DNA of 64,000 bases from Burkholderiales bacterium RIFCSPLOWO2_02_FULL_57_36 (GTDB lineage: Bacteria; Pseudomonadota; Gammaproteobacteria; Burkholderiales; Burkholderiaceae_D). The position numbers and the translations under genes are program-made. Each line of letters starts with the position of its first letter. The first letter of the stretch is position 1. The DNA lies in the NCBI GenBank assembly GCA_001770855.1, contig MESE01000090.1, forward strand, positions 1 through 64,000, written 5' to 3'. The notes beneath the pieces were generated by a model that worked only from the letters and a program-made list of their open reading frames with translations, did no database searches and was not told the origin of the DNA. Below are positions 55,610-64,000 of this stretch, piece by piece.

Positions 55610-55855
55610 ACGTTTTACCTTGATTTAATGAATGTTGAAATTGTTGTTTTGATGAAAACACTGTCATTTATTTCCAGAACTCCAAATAGCTTGGCGCGCA
55701 TCAATCCTAACAGTGCTCTAAATATTTATTCTCATGAGCAGGCGAGACACGATACCCGAATGTATCAAAGCTTGCCGGACAGTAAATGCCACGGCGCAAT
55801 CGCCTGAACGACATATTTCCCCAGCATTCAATGACAAAAACCGGAGACAAACAAC

Positions 55856-57451
55856 ATGAAAAAAAATTGGAGTACGGCCTTATGTATTTTTGCGGGCAGC
55901 CTGACGCTGTCCGGATGTGGCGGCGACTCGATTACCGCCTCGCAATCGCCATCCACCGATGCACGGATGGCGAGTGCCGGAGCGATAGTCGCAAATGCAG
56001 GAACGCCACTGCCGGTCATCAGCGGCCCGATTGCCACGACCGCGGATTCGTATCCGTTCGGCGCAGCTGACCACACCCTGATTCCGGAAGACTTGAAAAA
56101 ACACGGTTATGTCGAAGAAGAATATTTCGCCAGCGGCAAGGCCAACGTCTACGATTGGCCGGCGCCCGGAGCGGCTGTGGTGCGCACCGCTGATGCCCCT
56201 TATACAACCCGCGTGCTGATACGCCGTCCTGCCAACGGCAAGAAATTCAGCGGCAACGTGATCGTTGAAATGCTGAATCCATCCAATCTGTTCGACCTGA
56301 ATATCGGCTGGGGGCTTTCGGGGAAACAGTTTCTCGATAACGGGGACGTGTGGGTTGGCATCACCGCCAAACCGGTAGCGGTCAATGCGCTCAAGAATTT
56401 CAATCCGCAACGCTATGCCGCACTGTTCTGGGACAACCCCTTGCCGCTGGACGATGCACGCAATTGTCCAGCCGGCGCGATCAATTCGATTATCGCGGGC
56501 GACAGTTCGCGCACCACCGAGAACGGCCTGATATGGGATATCTACAGCCAGGTCGGCGCCTGGCTCAAGAGCAATGCATCCACCAATCCTTTGCGCAACA
56601 GCGCCGGCTTCAAGGTCGAGAAGCTATATGGATTCGGCTACTCGCAGACCGGCGGCTATATGTACACCTACATCAACGCGATTCATCCGCTGGATGTGCA
56701 AAAGAACGGTGTGCCGATTTATGACGCCTACGTGGTCGCGGTGGCAGGCGGCAATTTTGCCGGCATCAGCGCGATCAACCAGTGTGCGACCAACCCGCCC
56801 CTGAGCGATCCGCGCCGCCATTTCAGCAATGTCGGCGTGCCGATCATGCAAATCATGTCGCAGTCCGACTACCTGTTCGGAATCCATTCACGCCGCCCCG
56901 ACAGCGACGCGCCTGCGGATCGCTACAGGCACTACGAGATGGCGGGCGCCGGCCATGCGACGCCGCAAGAACTGTATTCGGCTGCCGCTCCCGCGGATAT
57001 CCTGGCCGCCGGCCGCAGCATACCGCCGATGTCTTGCAATGAAGGGCCGCGCAGCCGCTTCCCTTCAAGTATTCACTTCAATGCGCTGTTGCAGAATCTC
57101 GATCTGTGGGTGCGCAAAGGTATTGCTCCGCCGCGTGCGAATCCGATTGAGGTAGTCGGCGGACAGCCTGTGAAAGATGGGTTCGGTAATCTCGTCGGCG
57201 GACTGCGTTCTCCGTATGTGGATGTGCCGACCAGTACCTGGAACGGCAGTTCGACCGGCGCCAGTTTCTGTTTCATTGCCGGGCACGAGATCCCGTTTGA
57301 CGGTGCGCGCCTGGCACAGTTGTATCCGAATCACGGCGACTATGTGACGAAAGTGATTGAAAGTGCTCAGCGGCTTGAGTCCGAACGCCTCCTGACGCCG
57401 CGCGATTCGCAAGAGATTGTCAAGGAAGCGGCGCAGTTCCAGGCGCCGTAA
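55856..57451 (+). CDS. Secreted lipoprotein-type alpha/beta hydrolase (Abhydrolase_10-like)
   Basis: This 531-aa protein starts with a lipoprotein signal: a hydrophobic core then L-S-G-C-G-G, with the lipidated Cys near residue 21. The rest resembles the alpha/beta-hydrolase-domain (PF20091-like) secreted proteins: L-I-R-R-P-A-N-G-K-K-F-S-G-N-V-I-V-E, N-L-F-D-L-N-I-G-W near 145, a likely nucleophile in G-F-G-Y-S-Q-T-G-G-Y, and His in A-G-A-G-H-A-T-P. It should act in the periplasm or at the outer membrane on an unknown ester or amide. It is a single gene. Confidence 0.8.
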   Translation: MKKNWSTALCIFAGSLTLSGCGGDSITASQSPSTDARMASAGAIVANAGTPLPVISGPIATTADSYPFGAADHTLIPEDLKKHGYVEEEYFASGKANVYDWPAPGAAVVRTADAPYTTRVLIRRPANGKKFSGNVIVEMLNPSNLFDLNIGWGLSGKQFLDNGDVWVGITAKPVAVNALKNFNPQRYAALFWDNPLPLDDARNCPAGAINSIIAGDSSRTTENGLIWDIYSQVGAWLKSNASTNPLRNSAGFKVEKLYGFGYSQTGGYMYTYINAIHPLDVQKNGVPIYDAYVVAVAGGNFAGISAINQCATNPPLSDPRRHFSNVGVPIMQIMSQSDYLFGIHSRRPDSDAPADRYRHYEMAGAGHATPQELYSAAAPADILAAGRSIPPMSCNEGPRSRFPSSIHFNALLQNLDLWVRKGIAPPRANPIEVVGGQPVKDGFGNLVGGLRSPYVDVPTSTWNGSSTGASFCFIAGHEIPFDGARLAQLYPNHGDYVTKVIESAQRLESERLLTPRDSQEIVKEAAQFQAP

Positions 57452-57563
57452 TTGCAAGAAAATGGGCGCCGGAAACCGTTTCGGCACCCAAAGCTTGATT
57501 TTCCGGTGCGCCCGAATGTTTTGAGAGTCCGGGCGCATCCGATATTCCAGCTATGATGCTCAC
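57452..57563. other. Intergenic region after the secreted hydrolase gene
   Basis: Short GC-rich complementary runs (TGGGCGCCGG and CCGGTGCGCCC) around 57460-57515 could form a hairpin at the end of the upstream transcript. There is no strong U-tract. Confidence 0.35.
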
Positions 57564-57758
57564 CTAAATCCAATCATCCTCCGCATCGACCACGCCACCC
57601 ATCCCTGCATGACACAAACACACCTGATTCCCTTCGCAGGCGGTTTCAGAGCAGCCTTCGCCGTAAGCTGCCTGATCCTGACAGCAGGAAGCTACCTGAG
57701 CGGCAATTACGAACGGCTCGGCAGTCAAAAAAGTTCTGTTTGACGGCCGTGCTCGCAT
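57564..57758 (-). CDS. Small Cys-rich open frame, unproven
   Basis: A 64-aa frame has six Cys in its C-terminal half (S-C-C-Q-D-Q-A-A-Y-G-E-G-C-S-E-T-A-C, then V-C-L-C-H-A-G-M-G-G) and an acidic end D-A-E-D-D-W-I. GGAAG lies about 9 nt before the ATG. I do not recognise it. Opposite, a 44-codon frame on the + strand from 57609 reads like a hydrophobic peptide, so coding strand and reality are both open. Confidence 0.35.
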   Translation of the reverse strand: MRARPSNRTFLTAEPFVIAAQVASCCQDQAAYGEGCSETACEGNQVCLCHAGMGGVVDAEDDWI

Positions 57759-57904
57759 GAATCAATGCTTCCGATCCATGCTGCTTGCGATTCGTTCAAG
57801 CCCTATTCGCAACACTCCTCACTTAATTTAGATATTACGCAACGTTACTGCGCGTTAACAAGCTATGATTGTTTCTCCCGATCAATCATGCCTGTCGCCG
57901 GTGT

Positions 57905-58810
57905 ATGTTCAAAAAATCTCTGCTTGCCATCGTTCTTGCCTACGCCTCCGCAGCCAGCGCACTGCCGTTCAGTTCGCAGCACGCCATCGTTTTCGAGGAA
58001 GCATCCGGCAAGATCCTTTTGCAGAAAAACGCCAACGCCATTGTGCCGATCGCATCGCTGACCAAGCTGATGACCGCGATGGTGGTGCTTGACGCAAGGC
58101 AGGACATGGACGAAATGATAAGTATCGAAGAGACCGACGTCGATACGATCAAGCACAGTTCATCGCGCGTTCCGGTCGGCTCCGTGCTGTCGCGCAAAAC
58201 CATTTTGCAACTGGCCCTGATGTCATCCGATAATCGCGCGGCGGCGGCGCTTGGCCGCACCTATCCCGGCGGAATCGAAGCATTCGATGCGGCGGTAAAG
58301 CAAAAACTCGAAATTCTGGACATGCACGACACGGTTATCGCGGAACCGACCGGACTCTCCGCGCGCAATCGTTCGACCGCGGTTGACCTGGTAAAAATGG
58401 TAACGGCGGCATCCTACTATCCTGAAATCGCGCAGATGTCCACCGAAGCCGGCGACCTGATTGACATGAACGGAGAAGTAATCTCTTATCGAAACACCAA
58501 CCGGCTGGTCGGTCAAAAGGACTGGGATATTTCTGTGTCCAAGACCGGATTCACGCGCGAAGCCGGCCGTTGCCTGATCATGCGCATGCAACTGGCGGGA
58601 CGTCATGTCATCGTGGTGCTGCTTAATGCGAAAGCCAGCACTTCCAGGATGCTGGACGCGAAAAACATCCAGCATTACCTCAGCGGACGCCTGTCGTCGA
58701 TTGTGACGAAGACCCGAAGCACTGTGCGCGCAACCGCCGCGCGTGTAACGAAGAAGAAAAAATCCACGATTCATGTGGTTGCATCGAAAAACAGAACCCG
58801 GCTTCAATAG
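57905..58810 (+). CDS. D-alanyl-D-alanine endopeptidase/carboxypeptidase (PBP7-like)
   Basis: This 301-aa periplasmic serine peptidase (S11 family) trims peptidoglycan cross-links or stems. It has a signal peptide (S-L-L-A-I-V-L-A-Y-A-S-A-A-S-A, cut near residue 19). The three penicillin-binding motifs are present: S51-L-T-K54, S108-D-N110 and K213-T-G215. The C-terminus is unusually basic (K-K-K-K-S near 285), perhaps binding cell wall or membrane. The ATG at 57905 starts the signal peptide. A hairpin follows the stop. Confidence 0.92.
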   Translation: MFKKSLLAIVLAYASAASALPFSSQHAIVFEEASGKILLQKNANAIVPIASLTKLMTAMVVLDARQDMDEMISIEETDVDTIKHSSSRVPVGSVLSRKTILQLALMSSDNRAAAALGRTYPGGIEAFDAAVKQKLEILDMHDTVIAEPTGLSARNRSTAVDLVKMVTAASYYPEIAQMSTEAGDLIDMNGEVISYRNTNRLVGQKDWDISVSKTGFTREAGRCLIMRMQLAGRHVIVVLLNAKASTSRMLDAKNIQHYLSGRLSSIVTKTRSTVRATAARVTKKKKSTIHVVASKNRTRLQ

Positions 58811-58820
58811 CAGATCTTTC

Positions 58821-58842
58821 GGCCTCGCATACCGAGGCCTTC
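58821..58842 (+). terminator. Hairpin terminator candidate after the D,D-peptidase gene
   Basis: GGCCTCG-CATAC-CGAGGCC (58821-58839) is followed by a short pyrimidine run TTCCTC. The U-tract is weak. Confidence 0.6.
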
Positions 58843-58857
58843 CTCACTCCCATATCT

Positions 58858-60003
58858 TCACAATCCGGGCTGCGCCGTGATTTCTTGCCGCGCCCGGAAT
58901 GACAGCGGTTTCTTAACCTCGTCCTCATCGGATGCGTCCGCTTGCAAAAGCGCCTGCACCGCCTCCACTACTTGCGACGGCTCGACCTTGTTCAGGCAGT
59001 CATGATGTCCTTGCGGGCATGCGCTCTTGTAGCAGAAGCGGCAAGGAACATCGTGATAGAGCACGCGGCGCCTTGTCTGCCACGGCGTATGCTGCGGATT
59101 CGTGAGCGCATAGAGAACCACCAGCGGCCTGCCCAGTGCCGCCGCGATATGCGCTGGTCCGGTATTGTTGGAAACCACCACAGGTGCGCACGCGATCATT
59201 GCACCGAGCTTGCCCAGGTCGAGTTCACCGGCCAGCGAGAATGCCGATGGCTCGGCCGCCCGCCTGATCCCTTCGATCAACTCCTCCTCGTCGGCGCTGC
59301 CCGTGAATACGATGGGATAGCCAAGCTGACTCGTCAACGTGCGCGTCACCGTTATCCAGTGGCTGGGAGGATATCGCCGTGACGCCGCGGTTGCTCCGGG
59401 ATGAATCAGCACCCACGGTTTTTGCGTGTCGATGCCGAGCGTGCTCAACCTGCGGTTCGCCCAAGCCGCATTCGGCGCAGGCACCTTGAACGAAAGCCGT
59501 TCGTCGGCGCTCCGGCATCCAACCGCGGAAACCAGATCGAGCTGGCGTCGAACTTCATGCCGCACTTCGGCTTGCGGCTCCGTATCCGCAATCCAGTCGG
59601 TCAGAAGTTGATAGGGGTTTTCACGGCAATGCGCCAGGCGCAGCGGTATGCCCGCCAGATAACACAACAGTGCGGCAGGAAGCGCGCTCTGGCTGTAAGT
59701 GGTGAAGATGACCGCCGCATCGAAGCGGCGTGCGTTCAATGCCTGTACCAGATCCAGATCCAGACCTGCATCATGCGCACTGCTGTTTTTCATCCACGGT
59801 GCCGCGTATTCGATCACGGCATCGATCTCCGGAATGAACGGCGCCGTGGCAGCGCCGCCGGCGGAGCTAAGCAAGGTAATGCATCGATCGGACCTCGAAT
59901 CCTTAATCGCGCGCATCGCCGGCGTACACATCAGCACATCGCCGAGATAATCCAGGCGGATGCAAAGAATGTTGTTCGCCTTTTCCCATGATGCGATCGT
60001 CAT
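58858..60003 (-). CDS. Glycosyltransferase family 9 (heptosyltransferase-like)
   Basis: This 381-aa GT-B enzyme has the GT9 start L-C-I-R-L-D-Y-L-G-D-V-L-M-C-T-P-A and the donor site V-L-I-H-P-G-A-T-A-A-S-R-R-Y-P, then S-N-N-T-G-P-A-H-I-A-A-A-L-G-R-P. Family members add heptose from ADP-heptose to lipopolysaccharide core. C-R-F-C-Y-K-S-A-C-P-Q-G-H-H-D-C-L near 335-350 is the Cys-rich tail seen in some relatives. It overlaps the HAD phosphatase gene by 4 bp (ATGA), fitting an ADP-heptose pathway unit. Confidence 0.88.
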   Translation of the reverse strand: MTIASWEKANNILCIRLDYLGDVLMCTPAMRAIKDSRSDRCITLLSSAGGAATAPFIPEIDAVIEYAAPWMKNSSAHDAGLDLDLVQALNARRFDAAVIFTTYSQSALPAALLCYLAGIPLRLAHCRENPYQLLTDWIADTEPQAEVRHEVRRQLDLVSAVGCRSADERLSFKVPAPNAAWANRRLSTLGIDTQKPWVLIHPGATAASRRYPPSHWITVTRTLTSQLGYPIVFTGSADEEELIEGIRRAAEPSAFSLAGELDLGKLGAMIACAPVVVSNNTGPAHIAAALGRPLVVLYALTNPQHTPWQTRRRVLYHDVPCRFCYKSACPQGHHDCLNKVEPSQVVEAVQALLQADASDEDEVKKPLSFRARQEITAQPGL

Positions 60004-60593
60004 GATGCGGCCATCTCCATGCCGTTGGATTTTCCGGTCTCATCGTGGCGTGCAATCGCCAGTGCTGCCGCGTACAGATTTGGCAAGATCAGATCGGGCA
60101 TTCGTGCGGCGGATAGCTGCCACTCCGTTTCATTGCCGTTATCGATCAGCACTGTCTTGCAACCGGCCCGGCTTCCCGCTTCAATGTCGTTCAGGATATC
60201 GCCGACCATCCAGGAACGCGACAAGTCGATACCATGCTCGCGCGCCGCACGCAAAAGCAGACCGGGCATCGGCTTGCGGCAATCGCAATCGATGGCATAG
60301 CCTTCCACGACGCCATCCGGGTGATGCGGGCAATAATAGAATCCGTCGAGCACCACTTGCTCTTGGCTCAACAGCTCGGCAATGCGGATTTCCACCGGCT
60401 CCAATGCGATCTCGGCAAACAAGCCCTTAGCCACGCCGGGCTGATTGCTGATCACGAACAGGCGATAGCCGCGCTGTTGCAGCAGATGCAGTCCGTCTCC
60501 GGCCCCGTCGCTCAGTTCGACCAGGTCCGGATCAACGTTGTGCGGCACGTCCTTGATCAGCGTGCCGTCTTTATCGAGGAAGATTGCTTGCAT
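60000..60593 (-). CDS. HAD-IIIA phosphatase, GmhB-like (heptose bisphosphate phosphatase)
   Basis: This 197-aa HAD hydrolase has D7-K-D9-G-T-L as the nucleophile/acid motif, V-I-S-N-Q-P-G-V near 48-55, the zinc loop C-P-H-H-P...C-D-C-R-K-P, and M-V-G-D-I-L-N-D-I-E-A near 134. These are the features of D-glycero-D-manno-heptose 1,7-bisphosphate 7-phosphatase in ADP-heptose synthesis. The ATG at 60593 places the catalytic Asp at residue 7, as usual. It is translationally coupled to the GT9 gene. Confidence 0.88.
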   Translation of the reverse strand: MQAIFLDKDGTLIKDVPHNVDPDLVELSDGAGDGLHLLQQRGYRLFVISNQPGVAKGLFAEIALEPVEIRIAELLSQEQVVLDGFYYCPHHPDGVVEGYAIDCDCRKPMPGLLLRAAREHGIDLSRSWMVGDILNDIEAGSRAGCKTVLIDNGNETEWQLSAARMPDLILPNLYAAALAIARHDETGKSNGMEMAAS

Positions 60594-60620
60594 AATGACC
60601 CTGATCGCAGACCGCACCGA

Positions 60621-61382
60621 TCAAGGCCACGAAGTCTCCAGCATCGGCAACACCATAATCTCCGGAATCACCGTTTCATCCGGCAGCAGCAGGACGGACT
60701 TCACTGCCTTCGCGACATTGGCCGGGTCCTGCAGCGTTTCGACATCGATGTCCGGAAACCGGTCCAGCAAGAACGGCGTGCGCATGCCGCCCGCGATCAC
60801 CGCGGTCACCTTGATGTTATGCGGACGCAGTTCCGCATGCATCGCATGGGACAAGCCGAGCAGGCCCCATTTACTGGCATGGTATGCGGATGCATTCGGC
60901 CATGCGCGCTTGGCGGCGGTCGATGCGATGTTGACGATCTGCCCCGACCCCGCACGCTTCATCTGCTCCGATGCACATTTTGCGAGAAAGAACGGGCCGT
61001 TCAGATTGGTGTTGATTACACGCAGCCATTGATCGGTCGACATTTCCGCCATCGACAAGGTGATATCGGTACCGGCATTATTGATCAGCACGTCAAGCTT
61101 GCCGAACTTTTCGATGGCTTCATTGACCGCATGCTCGGAAGCCTGCGGGTCGCCCACATCAAAGCCGATCGCATGCGCCTGCACATCGCCGCCGCGCAGC
61201 GATTCGGCAACCGCCTCAGCCCGGTCTTTTTTCAAATCGCCGACAATCACTTTCGCGCCAGACGACGCCAGCATATTGCATAACGCGGCACCGAGCCCGC
61301 TTGCGCCGCCGGTGACGAATACCGCCTTGCCGTTGAGACTGTTGTCCTTCACGAAATTTCCAGATTGATTCAGGTTGTCCAT
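60621..61382 (-). CDS. Short-chain dehydrogenase/reductase in a glycan cluster
   Basis: This 253-aa SDR has T-G-G-A-S-G-L-G, N-N-A-G, Ser in V-N-I-A-S-T-A and Y-H-A-S-K-W-G. It is FabG-like, with a non-standard C-terminus (V-I-P-E-I-M-V-L-P-M-L-E-T-S-W-P). Its first 13 bases overlap the end of the GT4 gene and it ends 27 bp before the GmhB-like gene, so it sits inside a glycosyltransferase operon. It may modify a sugar nucleotide or the lipid acceptor. Confidence 0.86.
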   Translation of the reverse strand: MDNLNQSGNFVKDNSLNGKAVFVTGGASGLGAALCNMLASSGAKVIVGDLKKDRAEAVAESLRGGDVQAHAIGFDVGDPQASEHAVNEAIEKFGKLDVLINNAGTDITLSMAEMSTDQWLRVINTNLNGPFFLAKCASEQMKRAGSGQIVNIASTAAKRAWPNASAYHASKWGLLGLSHAMHAELRPHNIKVTAVIAGGMRTPFLLDRFPDIDVETLQDPANVAKAVKSVLLLPDETVIPEIMVLPMLETSWP

Positions 61383-62686
61383 TCAAGCTCCGAAAAGTTA
61401 GGCCTGTTGTTAAGACTGTTAACCGGCAAACAGGGTTGCAGGAATTCAGACGGCGCGCTATCGAGCGCCGCTTCATAGATTGCCGCGATCTGTGCCGCGA
61501 CATTGCGCCAGGTGTAGAGCTGATAGGCGCGCCGCATGCCCTGCTCGCCCAGACGCTTGGCTTGCCGCGGCTGGTTGTGAAGCGACGCCAATCTGCGTGC
61601 CACTGCGTCCGGGTCCTTGGGCGGAACCAGGTAGCCGGTCTTGCCATCGACCACGGTGCTCTTGATGCCTCCGACTGCCGCGCCGATCACCGGCGTGCCG
61701 CAAGCCATCGCTTCCACAGGCGTGATGCCGAACGGTTCATACCACGGCGTGGTGACGAACGCATTGGCCGCGCTGTAGTAATAGCGCAGCTGCGATCGCG
61801 ATTTTTGTCCGGTGAAGACCACTTGCCGTTCCAGACCGAGCGTCCTGGCCAGCGCCGCCAGGCGCCCGAGTTCCGGCGTATTCGCAATGTCGATATGCTC
61901 CGCATTGCCGCCGACGACTAGCAGACGGGCGCGAATGCCGAATCGTTCACGCAGCACGCCAATGCTCTCGATGGCGGTATCGATACCTTTGCGCGGCACC
62001 ATTCGACCGAGCTGCAGAACAATGAATTCATGCGGATCAAGCCCGAGCTGTTGCCGTGCAATCGCCGGCACCGGCCATAGCTCTTCCGGATCGAAGCCGC
62101 ATGGCACGATCTCGATGCGCTCGCTCGCCGCACCGTACAGCTGTTCCATATCCCTGCGGTCTTGCGGACATTCCGCGATGATGCGATCGGCGTCGCGCAT
62201 CAGGTCTTCTTCGATCGTGAGCCGAGCAACCGGAAATGTATCAGCCTGCCCTTGGCACAGCCGTCTTACGCGGCCGAGCGCATGAAACGTCACCACATAG
62301 GGAATCCCGAGTACTTGCTTTACTTGCCGAGCCGCCATGGCGGACATGAAGAAATTGGCATGCACCATGTCATACGGGATTTTTTCACGCTTCGCGAAAC
62401 GGATCATGAAACGGCCGAAGTCGTCCATATAGGAAAGCAACTGTTCCTTGGGAATATATTGCGCAGGCCCCGCAGGGACATGAATGACCCGTATGTTTGG
62501 TTGCCATTGCACCACTTGGTCCTGAAGCGAATCATCGCGCCGGGTGAACACATCCACCAGATAACCTGACTGAGCAAGTTGTTTGGCGACATGGGCGACA
62601 TAAACATTTTGTCCCCCGCTATCGATACTGCCGGGCGAGGCCAATGGAGAAGCATGTTCACTGACAAGGGCAATTTTTCGCATCAT
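61370..62686 (-). CDS. Glycosyltransferase family 4 (sucrose-phosphate-synthase/MshA-like)
   Basis: This 438-aa GT-B retaining enzyme has an N-terminal S-G-G-Q-N-V-Y-V acceptor motif, F-H-A-L-G-R-V-R-R near 140, P-C-G-F-D-P-E-E near 202, and the donor-site E-P-F-G-I-T-P-V-E-A-M-A-C-G-T-P-V. It transfers a sugar from a nucleotide donor, with donor and acceptor unknown. It leads the run GT4-SDR-HAD-GT9, all on the minus strand and mostly overlapping. Confidence 0.88.
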   Translation of the reverse strand: MMRKIALVSEHASPLASPGSIDSGGQNVYVAHVAKQLAQSGYLVDVFTRRDDSLQDQVVQWQPNIRVIHVPAGPAQYIPKEQLLSYMDDFGRFMIRFAKREKIPYDMVHANFFMSAMAARQVKQVLGIPYVVTFHALGRVRRLCQGQADTFPVARLTIEEDLMRDADRIIAECPQDRRDMEQLYGAASERIEIVPCGFDPEELWPVPAIARQQLGLDPHEFIVLQLGRMVPRKGIDTAIESIGVLRERFGIRARLLVVGGNAEHIDIANTPELGRLAALARTLGLERQVVFTGQKSRSQLRYYYSAANAFVTTPWYEPFGITPVEAMACGTPVIGAAVGGIKSTVVDGKTGYLVPPKDPDAVARRLASLHNQPRQAKRLGEQGMRRAYQLYTWRNVAAQIAAIYEAALDSAPSEFLQPCLPVNSLNNRPNFSELEWTT

Positions 62687-63029
62687 GATCCGGACCTTAT
62701 CGAAGTTGGAAAAGCGGATATATAAATCGTTATAACTTTGCTAAAGCAAAGTACATACCCGAAGGTGACAATTTGTAACCCTTCTCTACTCTCCCTTTAC
62801 AGGCATCGCATAAGGCGCTTCGTGCATCGAGAACCGTTGCTCAATTGTTCAATACTGAACTTCGATGCGATATCACGAAGCCTGCATCAGGCTGTTCCAT
62901 CTTCAACATCCCATCCGGCTTGATTTCAGTGCCGAAACAAGCATGAAATTTTTTCCGATTGCCATGGAAAAAATGCCAGAACCGCTACTCGCGACCGATG
63001 TTTCAACCGTATCGGCCTTCATGCATGTT
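62687..63029. other. Intergenic region upstream of the GT4 operon
   Basis: About 340 bases with no supported gene. An AT-rich section at 62700-62760 suits a minus-strand promoter for the GT4 gene. Short open frames here have no ribosome site. Confidence 0.4.
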
Positions 63030-63527
63030 TCACTTGGCATCCAGAAATAATTGTGTTTTGCGCGCGGCTGCAATACCGGCTTTAGCCTGCGCTCGCAAGC
63101 ACATTGCGATCGTGCCCGCAAACGCCTCGTCGTACCATGGGTCCGCGCCGCTTACCCCGACGACGATATCGTCAAGCACGATACCGCCCCAAAGCACGGT
63201 ATCTCCCCGCTCAAGAAGATGCGGCTTCAGCTCTTGAACGACATGTCCGTCGAGCCCGGTCTTCCAGGAGACCTGCGCCTTCGCACGGGCGAAGGCGGCG
63301 TAATCGGCATCCCACTTCTCGCGGTCGCCGACTGCATGCTCGTACAGAATCGCTTCTTCGAACGATGAAGAAGCGGCGCTTGTTCCAGGCTTCATGATCA
63401 CGATGTACAAGAAACCGCTCTCGCCGGCTATTCGGCTTTCCATTGCCGCGGTGATCATCGGCAAGCTCAGTTGAACCGCCTTTGCAGCGGCGCTCCGATC
63501 TATAAAGTAACTGTTGAAAGATGTCAT
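63030..63527 (-). CDS. Hypothetical protein, weakly GlcG/HbpS-like
   Basis: This 165-aa protein is not firmly recognised. It alternates helices with strands, and a stretch I-V-V-G-V-S-G-A-D-P-W-Y-D-E-A-F-A resembles the G-V-S-G-A loop of GlcG/HbpS domains. L-P-M-I-T-A-A-M-E-S-R near the N-terminus fits the first helix of that fold. The start at 63527 has AGGAC 9 nt upstream; the longer frame from 63605 would overlap the preceding gene. There is no signal peptide. It follows the partial glycosyltransferase gene on the same strand. Confidence 0.6.
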   Translation of the reverse strand: MTSFNSYFIDRSAAAKAVQLSLPMITAAMESRIAGESGFLYIVIMKPGTSAASSSFEEAILYEHAVGDREKWDADYAAFARAKAQVSWKTGLDGHVVQELKPHLLERGDTVLWGGIVLDDIVVGVSGADPWYDEAFAGTIAMCLRAQAKAGIAAARKTQLFLDAK

Positions 63528-63597
63528 CGGCGACCGTCCTTTTACCTGTTGTGCTTTTTGTAGGCCATGCGTTGCAATCGGCACGCTCCTTAGCTCC

Positions 63598-64000
63598 TTA
63601 ACCAAACAGCAGTGATTGATTCCCCTGCATGTTGTGTTTTACCGCAGCCGATTTGTCCGCGCCATGAGGTGACGCAATGCCGTTGCCGGTGACTTCTTGC
63701 AACACCGCGTTCCAATCATTGACAAAGCGCTCAATGCCAAAACGCTCCATTGCGCGCTTGCGCGCATTTTCGCCGAGCCGGCGCGCTTCCGCCGGATCGT
63801 CGATCAGTTGCCGCATGCGCGATACCAGCGTCGAAACACTGGTATCGACATAGCCTGATTTGCCGTTCTCGATCGCGGTCGCCATCTCGGTTGTCGCCAG
63901 GCCGACGACAGGCACGCCGGCCATCATCGCTTCGATTACCGCCAGTCCCATGCTGGTATAGCGGATCGGATTGAACAGGAAGCGGTAGTTCGCCGCAAAG
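63598..64000 (-). CDS. Glycosyltransferase (GT4-type), C-terminal part; gene continues beyond the window
   Basis: The 133 C-terminal codons read F-N-P-I-R-Y-T-S-M-G-L-A-V-I-E-A-M-M-A-G-V-P-V-V-G, the donor-binding region of GT-B glycosyltransferases, then the helical tail (R-R-L-G-E-N-A-R-K-R-A). The frame is open to base 64000, and the N-terminal domain lies outside. It probably belongs with the envelope-glycan genes of 58.9-62.7 kb. Confidence 0.85.
   Translation of the reverse strand, partial: FAANYRFLFNPIRYTSMGLAVIEAMMAGVPVVGLATTEMATAIENGKSGYVDTSVSTLVSRMRQLIDDPAEARRLGENARKRAMERFGIERFVNDWNAVLQEVTGNGIASPHGADKSAAVKHNMQGNQSLLFG

Overview
The window looks like chromosomal DNA of a betaproteobacterium of the order Burkholderiales, probably an Oxalobacteraceae-type genome. 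The grounds are GC-rich coding sequence, a LexA-controlled imuA-imuB-dnaE2 mutagenesis cassette, a phasin beside a PHB-depolymerase-family esterase, acyl-CoA metabolism clusters and interspersed palindromic repeats. This placement is inference, because there is no rRNA or other marker gene.

Layout. 1-10.6 kb: an MscS channel, a MarR regulator, sensory and cyclic-di-GMP proteins (PAS-GAF, PAS-PAS-GGDEF-EAL with a dead GGDEF, MASE4-like GGDEF), an esterase and a phasin. 11-17.4 kb: a metal-dependent hydrolase divergent from a TetR gene across paired operators, then an SDR-ACAD-ACAD-double-TetR operon behind a strong sigma-70-like promoter. 17.5-23.2 kb: a five-gene peptide-type ABC importer (B-C-A-D-F). 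24.3-29 kb: hydroxypyruvate isomerase, MFS transporter, two coupled alpha/beta hydrolases (one without a nucleophile) and an SDR. 29.3-36.4 kb: the selenocysteine region. 36.6-39.9 kb: SDR, ketopantoate-reductase-like protein and a DUF2007-like protein with calcium-loop repeats. 40-45.3 kb: imuA-imuB-dnaE2. 45.6-49.5 kb: an orphan PilT-like ATPase, a YihY-family protein, a membrane protein and a methyltransferase. 49.5-51.8 kb: a small accessory island with a GNAT remnant, a membrane protein and an HNH-like protein. 51.8-57.5 kb: tetR-nemA with identical operators, a DJ-1/PfpI protein, nitronate monooxygenase and a secreted hydrolase. 57.9-64 kb: a D,D-peptidase, then glycosyltransferase and heptose-type genes, with a glycosyltransferase cut by the window end.

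The main discovery is the selenocysteine system. The window carries selC (tRNA-Sec), selB, selA and a selenoprotein gene whose reading frame crosses an in-frame UGA at 34641-34643 in a U-G-S-C motif. A 7-bp stem with a 5-nt loop lies at the right distance after the UGA to be a bacterial SECIS. The selenoprotein overlaps (ATGA) an upstream gene coding for a CPTC thioredoxin-like domain fused to a large domain I do not recognise. A strong terminator separates this pair from selA-selB. Simple ORF calling splits the selenoprotein into two fragments. selD is not in the window.

A second theme is small non-coding elements with terminal inverted repeats. Three types occur (1-303 and 23755-24216; 2265-2516; 37597-37854). 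Their ends begin with CTAG, CTAG and CTTAG/CTAAG, and in two cases the end supplies the stop codon of a neighbouring gene. The 2265 and 37597 elements share an internal architecture of an 18-nt palindrome, a 12-nt linker and a 20-nt palindrome. The palindrome arms differ in sequence between the copies but keep their pairing.
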